Assembly (NCBI RefSeq): GCF_001552415.1
Contig: NZ_BCRD01000001.1
Span: 62,001 to 126,000, forward strand
DNA from: Corynebacterium xerosis NBRC 16721 = ATCC 373
Lineage (GTDB): Bacteria; Actinomycetota; Actinomycetes; Mycobacteriales; Mycobacteriaceae
Length of the DNA stretch: 64,000 nt
Direction: 5' to 3'
This document shows, piece after piece, positions 18,215 through 26,644 of this stretch (position 1 is the stretch's first letter; each line of letters opens with the position of its first letter). A model generated the notes under the pieces. It was not told the origin of the DNA and did not search any database. It saw nothing but the letters and a program-made list of their open reading frames with translations. Position numbers and translations under genes: made by a program.

Positions 18215-18691
18215 TTAGGCGCGGTGGGCGCCACCGTCGTTGCGGCCGTCGAGCAGGTCACCGTCGACGTCCTTGTTCAGGGCGGCGTCCGGGGTGCCGT
18301 TCTGCTGCGCGAGCAGGTCGCGGATCTCGGTGAGCAGGTCGGCCTCGGTGACCTCGGTCTCGGCCGGGGTCTCCAGCTTGGCCTCGCGCAGCTGGTTGAA
18401 CTTGTTCATCGGGGCGACGATGACGAAGTAGACCACGGCGGCGACGAGCAGGAAGTTGATGGCGGCCGAGATGACGGAGCCGAAGTCCAGGAAGGTGGAC
18501 GGGTTGTCCGACAGGATGCGGAAGCCGAGGCCGTCGGCCGCGTTGGTGCCGCCGATGGAGTTGATCAGCGGCTGCATGAGGTTGTCGGTGAAGGCGGTCA
18601 CGATGGACGTGAACGCGGCGCCGATGACGACACCGACCGCGAGGTCGATGACGTTGCCGCGCATGATGAATTCTTTGAAGCCCGAGAGCAT
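18215..18691 (-). CDS. mscL: Large-conductance mechanosensitive channel MscL
   Basis: Inner-membrane channel of 158 aa, an emergency release valve on hypo-osmotic shock. The start MLSGFKEFIMRGNVIDLAVGVVIGAAF is behind AAGGG; an upstream in-frame ATG lacks one. Segment TM1 is the gate helix (DLAVGVVIGAAFTSIVTAF) and TM2 is FGSVISAAINFLLVAAVVYFVIV, followed by a charged C-terminal helix (EADLLTEIRDLLAQQ). Length is slightly above the usual 135-150. Its position next to pepD-moaB matches mycobacteria. The BCCT carriers at 29568 and 31402 cover the opposite, hyperosmotic, response. Confidence 0.95.
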   Translation of the reverse strand: MLSGFKEFIMRGNVIDLAVGVVIGAAFTSIVTAFTDNLMQPLINSIGGTNAADGLGFRILSDNPSTFLDFGSVISAAINFLLVAAVVYFVIVAPMNKFNQLREAKLETPAETEVTEADLLTEIRDLLAQQNGTPDAALNKDVDGDLLDGRNDGGAHRA

Positions 18692-19049
18692 AGTGTTTTC
18701 CCTTCGTAGCGGAAGCTTGACGGAACACAACATAATCGGTCATCACCGGAAATGCATCCCCCTGGGGTGAACGTCACATCCGGAGGGGGATTTTACCTCC
18801 GGTGACCAGTGCGTTTCCCGGTCGTCCGGGGCGCATTATTGAACATGGTGGCCAATATCCGGGGTTGTGTTTCGTTGCCCGGTTTGCCCGATTGATTTGC
18901 GGATGCCCGTTTGAGCATCGTCTGCCCAGGTCGTCGAGGATGACGTTGGCTTCATATGTGTAACGCTTTGTTGGCATAGGCCGGAGTTGGTCGGGCGTCC
19001 GACCATTTTGGGGCCGCCCAAGTCCCGATCGGGTTCGGGGGTGGCCGGG
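18692..19049. other. Intergenic region upstream of mscL with a hairpin
   Basis: A hairpin CCGGAGG (18780-18786) / CCTCCGG (18796-18802), extendable by GTCA/TGAC, lies about 90 nt upstream of the mscL start. A TTATGT-type -10 on the minus strand lies nearer the gene. GGTCGG-GCGT-CCGACC followed by ATTTT (18989-19009) is a further small stem. The stretch is less GC-rich than its surroundings. No convincing gene is seen; a 67-codon frame on the minus strand lacks a ribosome-binding site. Confidence 0.45.
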
Positions 19050-19751
19050 TCACCGGGACAGGACCAGCGTCAATGGCAGGTCCAGTCCCGCCGACGCCAC
19101 GGTGGCCGCCGCTCCTGGCGGCAGCGCGAGGAGAACGACGCCGTCGTCGTCGGCGAGCACGACCCGCGCCCCATTGGCCACCGGTCGCGCCGACCCCGCC
19201 TCCGGCCCGGGGGCCAGCACGTCGACGACGTCGCCCGTGCGCAGCATCGGCGTCAGCCCCGAGTCTCGCGGCGCGACGGCGACGATGTGGGCGTCGGCGG
19301 TGCCGGTGAGGGATTCCGCGAGGGCCATGCCCGCGAACCTCGGTTCCGTGAGCACCTCGCCGCGGGTGAGCGGCCCCGCGGGAAGTTTGCCGATCGCATC
19401 TTCGGCCCGCAGGATCGCCTGGTCGGGCAGGTGGTCGTCGGGAAGGGGGACCTCGGTGACGTCCCCGTCACCGACCGGGGCGCCGGGCGCCACGTCGCGG
19501 GCGGCGACGACGGCCACGGTGGTTCCGGCGTCGGTTCCGAGCGCATCCTGCGCGGCCACCAGCATCGCCGCCGCCGCCAAAGCGAGCGCGGCCGCTTGGC
19601 GACGCCGCCGCGGCGGAAACCGCCGTGGCCGGCGATTGCCCGCCGTGTCGGTCGCGCCCCGCCGCTCTCGTCCGTGGCCCTCCCTTTCGAGTCCTCCGCC
19701 GATCCTCGTCCCCATGTTCCGCCCCCGTCCTCCCCGCAACTTTTCCGTCAC
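19050..19751 (-). CDS. SAF-domain membrane-anchored protein
   Basis: Protein of 233 aa with an Arg-rich cytoplasmic start and one membrane segment (AAALALAAAAMLVAAQ). An extracytoplasmic SAF domain follows (TTVAVVAARDVAPGAPVGDGDVTEVPLP, then LPAGPLTRGEVLTEPR), related to antifreeze-like and CpaB/FlgA proteins. GTG at 19751 overlaps the fthC stop (GTGA); ATG 19715 (MGTRIGGG) is an alternative. SAF/CpaB-like proteins assist pilus or polysaccharide assembly, but no pilus genes are nearby and the role is unknown. M. tuberculosis has uncharacterised genes in the corresponding region. Confidence 0.7.
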   Translation of the reverse strand: MTEKLRGGRGRNMGTRIGGGLEREGHGRERRGATDTAGNRRPRRFPPRRRRQAAALALAAAAMLVAAQDALGTDAGTTVAVVAARDVAPGAPVGDGDVTEVPLPDDHLPDQAILRAEDAIGKLPAGPLTRGEVLTEPRFAGMALAESLTGTADAHIVAVAPRDSGLTPMLRTGDVVDVLAPGPEAGSARPVANGARVVLADDDGVVLLALPPGAAATVASAGLDLPLTLVLSR

Positions 19752-20566
19752 TTCATTGGACGCGCCCGGCGGGGGTTCGGTTCCGTCGAATTTTCGGCGG
19801 GTGCACTCCTCGGTGTACGCGGTTCGGGTTCGGCCACTTCATCGGCGGTGATGACCGCATCCACGGGCAGGTCGTGGGCGTCGTGCGGCACGTCGTCGAC
19901 CAGTTCGCCGGGGTGCAGGATCACCGCCACCAGGCCCGTCGCGTGGGCGAGGCTGCGGTCGTAGTAGCCGGCCCCGCGGCCCATCCGCATGCCGGATCGG
20001 TTGGCGGCGACCCCGGGCACGACGATGATCTCCGCTTCGGCGATGGCCTCCGGCGCCAGTCTGGTGCCCGTGGGTTCCGGCAGGCCGTACTTGCCCGGCT
20101 CCAGCGAGCCCGCCGCGTATTCCGCCCATTGCAGAGCCGCCGGCGGCCCGGGAGGGCAGACGGGAAGAAGGAGCCGGATCGGCGGCATCCCGTCGATCCG
20201 CGCCAAGGCGGAGAGGAAGGCATCGGGGGTCAACGACGTCGCCCCGGGCTCGACGTCGACGGGCACGTGCGCGGCGATGGTCACCGGGCGCGGCTCCCGC
20301 GAGGTTCCCCGTGCCGCACGCGTCTCCGCATCCGCCGGTGCGTCCGCCTCTGCCTCCATCGCTGCACCCGCCTCGGCACCCGTCCCGATCCGCGACGCGA
20401 CCCAGCGGACCAGGCGTTCGGCGAGGCGGGCATCGTCCGCGGACCGCAGCGCCGGGTCGGAGGCGTTGCGGGCGGCGAGCAGCGACCGTCGCAAGGCAAC
20501 CTTCGGCGAGTCCAGCGAACCCCGCCCCGAACTACGGTGTCGTGCCGTCTCGAGCCCCTTCTCCAT
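19748..20566 (-). CDS. fthC: 5-formyltetrahydrofolate cyclo-ligase
   Basis: Cytosolic enzyme (MTHFS) that converts 5-formyl-THF to 5,10-methenyl-THF with ATP. Of 272 aa, longer than the usual 190-200. The ATP-binding motif PKVALRRSLLAARNA is near the N-terminus and the signature GMRMGRGAGYYDR is near the C-terminus. Extra length comes from an Ala/Glu-rich insertion around residues 65-90 and a Pro-rich tail. ATG 20566 follows TAGTGT by 7 nt (leaderless type). It diverges from galU across only 61 bp, as in mycobacteria. The SAF gene overlaps its stop. Confidence 0.85.
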   Translation of the reverse strand: MEKGLETARHRSSGRGSLDSPKVALRRSLLAARNASDPALRSADDARLAERLVRWVASRIGTGAEAGAAMEAEADAPADAETRAARGTSREPRPVTIAAHVPVDVEPGATSLTPDAFLSALARIDGMPPIRLLLPVCPPGPPAALQWAEYAAGSLEPGKYGLPEPTGTRLAPEAIAEAEIIVVPGVAANRSGMRMGRGAGYYDRSLAHATGLVAVILHPGELVDDVPHDAHDLPVDAVITADEVAEPEPRTPRSAPAENSTEPNPRRARPMK

Positions 20567-20627
20567 GTGCGCGACACTACCGCCTGGCCTCCCGGGACGT
20601 GGCCGCGACAGTCGGTAGGGTGGCCGC
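20567..20627. promoter_or_regulatory. Back-to-back leaderless promoters of fthC and galU
   Basis: In 61 bp, TAGGGT (20616-20621) lies 6 nt before the galU ATG on the plus strand. TAGTGT (20579-20574, minus strand) lies 7 nt before the fthC ATG. No ribosome-binding site precedes either start. This is read as two leaderless promoters. Confidence 0.6.
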
Positions 20628-21641
20628 ATGACCACTCCGCACGACGCCCTCGACAACGCCGGAAGCGACGCCACCGGACGTGATGCCGCACGCACGGTGA
20701 TCGTCCCCGCCGCCGGCATGGGCACGAGGTTCCTGCCGGCCACGAAGACGGTGCCGAAGGAACTGCTGCCCGTGGTGGACACGCCCGGCATCGAGATGAT
20801 CGCCGAGGAAGCCGCCGCCGCCGGCGCCTCCCGCCTGGCCGTGGTCACCGCGCCGAGCAAGGACGGCGTGCTGGGGCACTTCAAGCCCCGCCCCGACCTG
20901 GAGGAGACGCTGCGCGAGCGCGGCAAGGACGACATCGCCGACAAGGTCAACCGCGCCCCCGAGGTCATCGCCGTCGAAGGCGTGGTCCAGGAAAAGCCCC
21001 TGGGGCTGGGGCATGCGGTGCTGGTCGCCGAGGAGCTTCTCGACGACGACGAAGAGGCCGTGGCCGTCATGCTCCCCGACGACCTGGTGCTGCCCCTCGG
21101 CGTGATGGAGCGGATGGCCGCCGTGCGCGCCGAATACGGCGGATCCGTGCTGTGCGCGCTGGAGCTGCCGCGCGAGGACGTGTTCAACTACGGCGTCTTC
21201 GACATCGAGGAGCCGGAGGAGGGCGCCGACGGCACCACCGCAGCGGACGTCAAGCGCGTGCGCGGCATGGTGGAGAAGCCGGCGCCGGAAGAAGCGCCGT
21301 CGACTTTCGTCGCCGTGGGCCGTTACCTGCTGGACCGCGCGATCTTCGATGCGCTGCGCCGCATCGACCGCGGCAAGGGCGGTGAATACCAGCTCACCGA
21401 CGCCATCGAGCTGCTCATCCGCGAGGGGCACCCGGTGCACATCGTCATCCACGACGGTTTCCGCCATGACCTGGGCAACCCGGGCGGCTTCATCAAGGCG
21501 TGCGTCGACTTCGGCCTGCGCCACCCGGCCTACGGCAAGAGCCTGCGCCGCTACCTCGAGCGCCGCCTGCCGCAGGGCGATTCGCCCGACTTCTGCGACG
21601 AAGAGTCCGCCGCGGGCGCGAAGGGCGCCGGGGAGGCCTGA
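20628..21641 (+). CDS. galU: UTP-glucose-1-phosphate uridylyltransferase
   Basis: Enzyme of 337 aa making UDP-glucose from UTP and glucose-1-phosphate, for trehalose, glycogen-like and cell-wall glycans. Landmarks: nucleotide-binding VIVPAAGMGTRFLPATKTVPKELLPVVD, the EKPLGLGHAVLVAEEL segment, MLPDDLVLP, and GGEYQLTDAIELL. An N-terminal extension of about 22 residues precedes the first strand. It is leaderless (TAGGGT at -12 to -7). The stop overlaps the ATG of glp (TGATG), so expression is coupled. Confidence 0.95.
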   Translation: MTTPHDALDNAGSDATGRDAARTVIVPAAGMGTRFLPATKTVPKELLPVVDTPGIEMIAEEAAAAGASRLAVVTAPSKDGVLGHFKPRPDLEETLRERGKDDIADKVNRAPEVIAVEGVVQEKPLGLGHAVLVAEELLDDDEEAVAVMLPDDLVLPLGVMERMAAVRAEYGGSVLCALELPREDVFNYGVFDIEEPEEGADGTTAADVKRVRGMVEKPAPEEAPSTFVAVGRYLLDRAIFDALRRIDRGKGGEYQLTDAIELLIREGHPVHIVIHDGFRHDLGNPGGFIKACVDFGLRHPAYGKSLRRYLERRLPQGDSPDFCDEESAAGAKGAGEA

Positions 21642-22891
21642 TGCGTTCGGTCGAGGAGCAGCTCGCGGCCATCACCGCCAATGCGGCGATGCCCGCGCCG
21701 GTGCGCATTGCGATTTCCGAGTCGTTGGGGCTGCTCTGCGCCGAAGACGTCGTCGCCGAGCGGCCGCTGCCGGGGTTCGTGCAGTCCGCCATCGACGGTT
21801 ACGCCGTCCGCGCGGTCGACGTGCGCGGCGAGTCGGGGGAGACGCTCGCCGAGTTCGACGAGGTGACCCTGCCCGTCGTCGGCGAGGTGTCCGCCGGTTC
21901 GCATCACCCGATGCGCCTTCAACCCAAGCAGGCGGTGCGCGTGCACACCGGCGCCCCGCTGCCGACGCTTGCCGACGCCGTGCTGCCGCTGGACTGGTCC
22001 GACCGTGGCGAGCGCCGCGTCACCGCGCTGCGCGCCGTGAAGTCGGGCGACTTCGTCCGCCGCGTCGGCGATGACGTGCAGCCCGGCGACGTCGCCGTAT
22101 CCGCGGGCGCCGTGATTTCCCCGGCGCAGGTGGGCCTGCTGGCGGCCGTGGGGCGCTCGAAGGTGCTGGTGCACCCGCGCCCGCGCATGTCGGTGATCTC
22201 CATCGGCGCCGAGCTGGTCGACATCGACCGCGATCCGGGCCTCGGCCAGGTCTTCGACGTCAACACCTACGCGCTGGCCGCCGCGGGCCGGGACGCCGGC
22301 GCGGAGGTCCACCGCGTGGGCATCGCCGCCGGCGAGCCGCGCCGCATCCGCGAGATCATCGAGGGCCAGCTGATCAAGTCGGAGCTGCTGGTCATCACCG
22401 GTGCCGTCGGCGGCGCCGCCGGCGACGAAGTGCGCCGCGTCCTGTCCGAGATGGGCGAGATCGACGTCGAGCGCGTGGCCATGCACCCCGGCTCCGTCCA
22501 GGGTTTCGGTCTGCTCGGCGACGATCGCATCCCCACGTTCCTGCTGCCGTCGAACCCGGTGTCGGCGCTGGTGGTCTTCGAGGTCATGGTCCGCCCGCTG
22601 ATCCGCATCGCGCTGGGCAAGGGCAATCCTCGCCGTCGCGCCGTCGCCGCCCGCGCCATTGCGCCAGTCGAGTCCGTGCCCGGTCGCCGTGGCCTGATCC
22701 GCGGGCAGCTCATGCGCGACCGCGAGACCTCCGAGTACCTGGTGCAGCCGTTCGGCGGGGCCACCGGTGCGCAGGCGCACCTGCTCGCGGGCCTGGCCGA
22801 GGCAAACTGCCTGGTGGTCGTGCCCGACGACGTCACCCACGTCCGCCCCGGCGACATCGTCGACGTGCTGTTCCTGGCCCGCCAGGCCTAG
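21641..22891 (+). CDS. glp: Gephyrin-like MoeA-family protein Glp
   Basis: MoeA/gephyrin-fold protein of 416 aa. ATG 21641 overlaps the galU stop and follows GGGGAGG. Family landmarks: PLPGFVQSAIDGYAVRA, VHTGAPLPTLADAVLP, the molybdopterin-binding-like VITGAVGGAAGDEVRRVL, and the C-terminal beta domain. The catalytic loop usually PGKP reads PGSV, and the loop usually LPGNP reads LPSNP, which fits a non-enzymatic role. The corynebacterial orthologue Glp is reported to bind FtsZ and the membrane receptor GlpR in division. glpR is two genes downstream. A molybdenum-cofactor role (moeA1) cannot be excluded. Confidence 0.85.
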   Translation: MRSVEEQLAAITANAAMPAPVRIAISESLGLLCAEDVVAERPLPGFVQSAIDGYAVRAVDVRGESGETLAEFDEVTLPVVGEVSAGSHHPMRLQPKQAVRVHTGAPLPTLADAVLPLDWSDRGERRVTALRAVKSGDFVRRVGDDVQPGDVAVSAGAVISPAQVGLLAAVGRSKVLVHPRPRMSVISIGAELVDIDRDPGLGQVFDVNTYALAAAGRDAGAEVHRVGIAAGEPRRIREIIEGQLIKSELLVITGAVGGAAGDEVRRVLSEMGEIDVERVAMHPGSVQGFGLLGDDRIPTFLLPSNPVSALVVFEVMVRPLIRIALGKGNPRRRAVAARAIAPVESVPGRRGLIRGQLMRDRETSEYLVQPFGGATGAQAHLLAGLAEANCLVVVPDDVTHVRPGDIVDVLFLARQA

Positions 22892-22932
22892 TCGGCCGCG
22901 GGTCGAGATCGAAGTAGGGGCCGGGTCACGTC

Positions 22933-23556
22933 ATGGAGATGCGTTCGCAGCGGTTGGTCACCCGCGCCGGGATCGTCCGGCTGCGGCCCATCCGCCGTTC
23001 CGACTCCGAGGAATGGCGCGCCGCCCGTGACGCCGACCGGGAGATCCTCCGCGCAGTCGAGCCCACCGGCCCGGACGACTGGGACCGCGCCAATTCGCCG
23101 CGGGCTTTCCGCGCGATGCTGCGCCGGTCGCGCTCGGCGGAAGCGGATGGCCACGCCGCCACCGCGGCCATCGAGCTCGACGGCCGTTTCACCGGCCAGA
23201 TCACGCTCGGTTCCATCCGGCCCTTCCCCGTGGCCACGTGTTGGGCGGGGTACTGGGTGCATTCGGCGCATTGGGGAGGAGGCGTCGCCACCGCCGCATT
23301 GGCCCTGGCATGCGACCATGCCGCGGCGCTGGGCATGAACCGCATCGAGGCCACCGTCCTGGCCGACAACGCGGCCTCCCGCACGGTGCTGGAACGCTGC
23401 GGTTTCCGCGAAGTCGGCGTCGTCCGCGAGGCCTTCCACATCGACGGGGCGTGGCGCGATCACCTGCTCCTGGAACGTCTGGCGTCGCAGGGCAGCGCGG
23501 TGGACGGGCTGGTCGCCGGAGGAGTCGTCGCAAAGCTGCGCGAAGACGGCGAGTGA
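22933..23556 (+). CDS. rimJ: GNAT N-acetyltransferase, RimJ-like
   Basis: Cytosolic acetyl-CoA-dependent N-acetyltransferase of 207 aa. Seen: strands VRLRPIRRSDSEEWRAARD, the motif A region WVHSAHWGGGVATAALALACDHAAALGMNRIEATVLADNAASRTVLERCGF with the acetyl-CoA loop reading HWGGGVATAA, and the end FREVGVVREAFHIDGAWRDHLLLE. This is the RimJ/RimL subfamily that acetylates protein N-termini. ATG 22933 is used; 22939 is also possible. It lies between glp and glpR, as in mycobacteria, although its substrate is not known to be in division. Confidence 0.88.
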   Translation: MEMRSQRLVTRAGIVRLRPIRRSDSEEWRAARDADREILRAVEPTGPDDWDRANSPRAFRAMLRRSRSAEADGHAATAAIELDGRFTGQITLGSIRPFPVATCWAGYWVHSAHWGGGVATAALALACDHAAALGMNRIEATVLADNAASRTVLERCGFREVGVVREAFHIDGAWRDHLLLERLASQGSAVDGLVAGGVVAKLREDGE

Positions 23557-23757
23557 CCCGCACCCGCCGCATTCGCCGGGGACCCGCCGCGCGGGGCCCG
23601 GACCCCGCCGGACATGCGATGGTTGCCTCGCGAAAGGTTCGGCGTGGCGGGGCCGCATTGCCGCCGGCGGGGGTTAACGTTGGTCCAAACCCATGCCAGG
23701 TCGGGGAAGGGCCTGCTGCACCCGGGGACATTTCCGACGACAGGAGGAATCCCGACC

Positions 23758-25146
23758 ATGTCGAGCTCTCTGCTCCTCGTGCTCATCGTCGTGGTGTGGC
23801 TGTTCGTGCTGGCACCGTTGGTGGTCAACACGAGGCAGCCCATCCGGCGCACGTCCGAGGCACTCGGCCGCACCCGTCTGCTGCACCAGGGCGGTGAGTC
23901 GGTGGCGACGCGCCGCCGCCGCCCGACGCTGTCCGAGCGCGACGTCCGCACCCCCGACGAGGAGGTCGACGAGTCGCTGGAGACCGTCGACGCCGAATTC
24001 GACGATGCCCGCGACGCCGACCGTGATTCCGGGCGGCGCGCGGATCGTGCGCGCGATCTGGACGACGACATCCTCATCGACGACCTCGACGACGCCCGGG
24101 CCGACGTGCCCGCGGTCGTCGAGGGCGACGTGGTCTACGAGCTCGAGCCGGGTGCGTCCGGCGCGCGCACGGCCGAGTCCCTCGACGATGAGGCGGTCGC
24201 AGATGATCCGGGCGACTCCGGCTCCGACTACGAGGCCGACTCCGACTCTGCCGCGGATTCGCTTGACGACGACGGCCGCGTCGCCGCAGCGGCCGACTCG
24301 GATTCAGGGGCGGATGCGGACTCCGATGCGGACTCCGACGCCGTGACGAAGGCGGAGACCGACGCCGAGCGCGCCGATGGCACCGCCGAGCGCCGCTCCG
24401 TCGCCGACGCCCATGCCGCGGACGTCCGCGCGTACCTGTCGCCCGAGGACTTCCTCGTGGTGGACGACGCCACCGCCGTCACCGCCGACTCCGGCACCGG
24501 CGCCGACGCGACCGCCGACTCCGATGACGCGGATGCCGCCGCCACCTCAGACGGCGCGGCGAAGGCCGCGGACAGGGATGAGGCGGCGCTGATCGATGAC
24601 GACGAGGCCCGCGGCGACTCCGACGGCACCACCGCCGATTCCGTCGAGCGAGCCGGGGACGCCGACGACTTCGACGACACCCTCACCGACGATGACCTGG
24701 CCTTCGCCGAGCGCCGCCGTGGCCGCGGCGGCTTCGACCCGGTGTCGGACGCCCGCTACTCCGAGACCCGTTTCGCCCGTCGCCGCCGCAGCGTCGGCGT
24801 GCTGGCCGCTTTCATCGTCGTCGGCGTGATCCTGGGCGCGCTCGTCGGTGGCTGGACCTGGTGGGTCCCGCTGGCCGGTGCCGGTCTGATGGTGCTGTAC
24901 CTGGTGTACCTGCGCCGGACGGTGATCGCGGAAAACGAGCTGCGGGCCCGCCGCATCCGCCGCATGAAGATGGCCCGACTTGGCGTGCGCAACTCGGAGG
25001 ACGAGGAGCTCGGCGTCCCCGAGCGCCTGCGCCGCCCCGGCGCCGTCGTCGTCGAGTTGGACGACGAGGACCCGGATTTCGCGGATCTTCCGTACGCCAC
25101 GTACGAGTTCCCGGAGGAGGACATCCGGCGGGCCGCGGGTCAGTGA
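23758..25146 (+). CDS. glpR: Division membrane protein GlpR (SepX-like)
   Basis: Membrane protein of 462 aa. One N-terminal helix (SLLLVLIVVVWLFVLAPLVV) leads to NTRQPIRRTSEALGRTRLLHQGG, the conserved cytoplasmic start of the family. About 260 residues of Asp/Ser/Ala-rich disordered linker follow (DSDSGADADSDADSD), then two more helices (VGVLAAFIVVGVILGALVGG, WWVPLAGAGLMVLYLVYL) and a basic/acidic tail. AGGAGGA lies before ATG 23758. GlpR is the receptor of Glp at the corynebacterial septum, and Streptomyces SepX is related. The extreme acidic linker is compositionally unusual and longer than I expect for the family. Confidence 0.85.
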   Translation: MSSSLLLVLIVVVWLFVLAPLVVNTRQPIRRTSEALGRTRLLHQGGESVATRRRRPTLSERDVRTPDEEVDESLETVDAEFDDARDADRDSGRRADRARDLDDDILIDDLDDARADVPAVVEGDVVYELEPGASGARTAESLDDEAVADDPGDSGSDYEADSDSAADSLDDDGRVAAAADSDSGADADSDADSDAVTKAETDAERADGTAERRSVADAHAADVRAYLSPEDFLVVDDATAVTADSGTGADATADSDDADAAATSDGAAKAADRDEAALIDDDEARGDSDGTTADSVERAGDADDFDDTLTDDDLAFAERRRGRGGFDPVSDARYSETRFARRRRSVGVLAAFIVVGVILGALVGGWTWWVPLAGAGLMVLYLVYLRRTVIAENELRARRIRRMKMARLGVRNSEDEELGVPERLRRPGAVVVELDDEDPDFADLPYATYEFPEEDIRRAAGQ

Positions 25147-25245
25147 CCTGCTGATTTTGGCCCCCGGGGTGGGGCTGTTAAAGTTGCTTTCGTCGCAGAC
25201 GCGGTCCCGGTACCTTCGCCGGAATCCGGGGCCGTGTGTGCGCGA

Positions 25246-25318
25246 GGGGCTATAGCGCAGTTGGTAGCGCGTCTCGTTCGCATCGAGAAGGTCAGGGGTT
25301 CGATTCCCCTTAGCTCCA
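25246..25318 (+). tRNA. tRNA-Ala, anticodon CGC
   Basis: A 73-nt cloverleaf: acceptor GGGGCTA/TAGCTCC, anticodon stem TCTCG/CGAGA with loop TTCGCAT (anticodon CGC at positions 34-36), and T arm AGGGG-TTCGATT-CCCCT. The G3-U70 pair, the main identity element for alanyl-tRNA synthetase, is present. CCA is not encoded. A terminator hairpin follows at 25344. Confidence 0.95.
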
Positions 25319-25343
25319 CGCTCGACACCCGGGTGTCAGCGAC

Positions 25344-25380
25344 AAGGGTTCTTCCGAAGGGGTTCGGAAGGGCCCTTTTT
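25344..25380 (+). terminator. Terminator after tRNA-Ala
   Basis: Outer arm AAGGG/CCCTT and inner arm CTTCCGAA (25351-25358) / TTCGGAAG (25363-25370) form a hairpin ending in CCCTTTTT, about 25 nt after the tRNA. Confidence 0.85.
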
Positions 25381-25413
25381 CGCGCTCGGAGCACCCCGGC
25401 TATCCTTCATCCC

Positions 25414-25818
25414 ATGGACCGACCCGCCGTACGCGATGGAGCGTTGCTCGTTCTCCGCCTCATTGTGGGCGTGATCTTCATTTCCCATGGGTGGGACAAG
25501 ATCTTCATCACCGGCGTCGACAAGACGACCGGGTACTTCGTCGCGGCGGGCATCCCGCAGGCGGAGATCACCGTGTGGCTGGTGGCCATCGTGGAGTTGG
25601 TCGGCGGTGCGCTGCTGATCCTGGGGCTGCTGGCCCCGGCGGTGGCGGCCGTGCTGATCGTGGAGATGCTCGGCGCGCTGTGGGCCGTGCACCTGGGCAA
25701 TGGCCTGTTCATGCGCGACGACGGCGCGGAGCTGGCGCTGTCGCTCATCGGCGGCCTGGTGGTGGTGTGGGCGTTCGGTTCCGGCCGGGCGAGCCTCGAC
25801 CGGATGTTCACCAGGTAA
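25414..25818 (+). CDS. DoxX-family membrane protein
   Basis: Integral membrane protein of 134 aa with four hydrophobic helices. Starts MDRPAVRDGALLVLRLIVGVIF; the DoxX landmark FISHGWDKIFITG follows, then VELVGGALLILGLL and AVHLGNGLFMRDDGAELALSLIGG. DoxX/MSMEG-type proteins have been tied to thiol and oxidative-stress complexes, but the activity is unclear. TATCCT (25401-25406) lies 7 nt before the ATG, a leaderless start. The zinc-finger membrane protein follows after 13 nt, probably co-transcribed. Confidence 0.85.
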   Translation: MDRPAVRDGALLVLRLIVGVIFISHGWDKIFITGVDKTTGYFVAAGIPQAEITVWLVAIVELVGGALLILGLLAPAVAAVLIVEMLGALWAVHLGNGLFMRDDGAELALSLIGGLVVVWAFGSGRASLDRMFTR

Positions 25819-25831
25819 GGGGAGGGGCCGG

Positions 25832-26644
25832 ATGGATTGCCAGGACGTGCGCGCCGCGTTGTCGGCGCGGTTGGACGGGGAGCCGTCCGGTGCCGACGAC
25901 GACGTCGTCGACGCCCACCTCGACGCCTGCGACGAGTGCCGCGCGTGGTTCGAGAAGGCCGTGGCGCTCAACCGCTCCCTGCTCATGGGGCCGGCCGCCG
26001 AGGGCGCGTCCGCCGGCGCCGGTGGCCCGGGCGGCCGCACCGCGCTTCCCGACGCCGCCGACATGGCCGCATTGTCGGAGCGCATCCTGTCCACCGTGGA
26101 GCCGCAGCGTCGCCGGCGCGAGCGCACGTGGCTCTTCATCGCGGGGTCCGCGCGCGTGCTGCTGGTGGTACTCGGCGTCCTGCACTTCGCGTGGGGCGTC
26201 GAGCTGCTGCTCGGCGCCGGTGGCGCGATGACGCAGGCCGCCGTCGATGCCGGCGCCGCGGCATCGGTCGGCGCGGAATCGGGCGAGGCCGCCGCCGCGG
26301 CGGCCGAGGCGCTCGACGAGATGGTCGCCCCGTCCGTCGACGCCGCCGCGATCCGCATGGCCTTCGCCGTCGGCATGTTCTGGGCCGCGTGGCGGCCGCG
26401 CGCCGCAATGGGCATGACGCCGGTATACGGCGCTGCGGCGATGTTCTCCATCGGCTTCGCCACCCGTGATCTGGTGCTGGGGACCCTGCAGTTCACCGAT
26501 GTCGCGGCGCTGGCGCTGATGGCGGTGTCGGCGATCGCGCTGGGTCTGGTCTGGCTGGGCGGGTACACGCCGGCGGCGATGGCCCAGGCGTGGCGGGCGG
26601 CATCGGGCCGTCCGGTCCGGGGACTGCCGGGCGAGTTGGAGTAG
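25832..26644 (+). CDS. Zinc-finger (anti-sigma-like) multi-pass membrane protein
   Basis: Protein of 270 aa starting MDCQDVRAALSARLDGE behind AAGGGGAGG. The first 45 residues form a zf-HC2 domain with the HLDACDEC (HxxxCxxC) motif of zinc-containing anti-sigma factors. From about residue 95 on there are roughly five hydrophobic segments. No sigma factor gene is adjacent, so an anti-sigma role is only suggested by the N-terminal domain. Similar fusions occur in actinobacteria without known function. The gene converges with pmt, the stops abutting at 26644/26645. Confidence 0.75.
   Translation: MDCQDVRAALSARLDGEPSGADDDVVDAHLDACDECRAWFEKAVALNRSLLMGPAAEGASAGAGGPGGRTALPDAADMAALSERILSTVEPQRRRRERTWLFIAGSARVLLVVLGVLHFAWGVELLLGAGGAMTQAAVDAGAAASVGAESGEAAAAAAEALDEMVAPSVDAAAIRMAFAVGMFWAAWRPRAAMGMTPVYGAAAMFSIGFATRDLVLGTLQFTDVAALALMAVSAIALGLVWLGGYTPAAMAQAWRAASGRPVRGLPGELE

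Noticed and set aside
18774..18977. A 67-codon minus-strand frame in the gap upstream of mscL
   Set aside because: No ribosome-binding site or leaderless promoter, no recognisable features, and it runs through the stem at 18780-18802.
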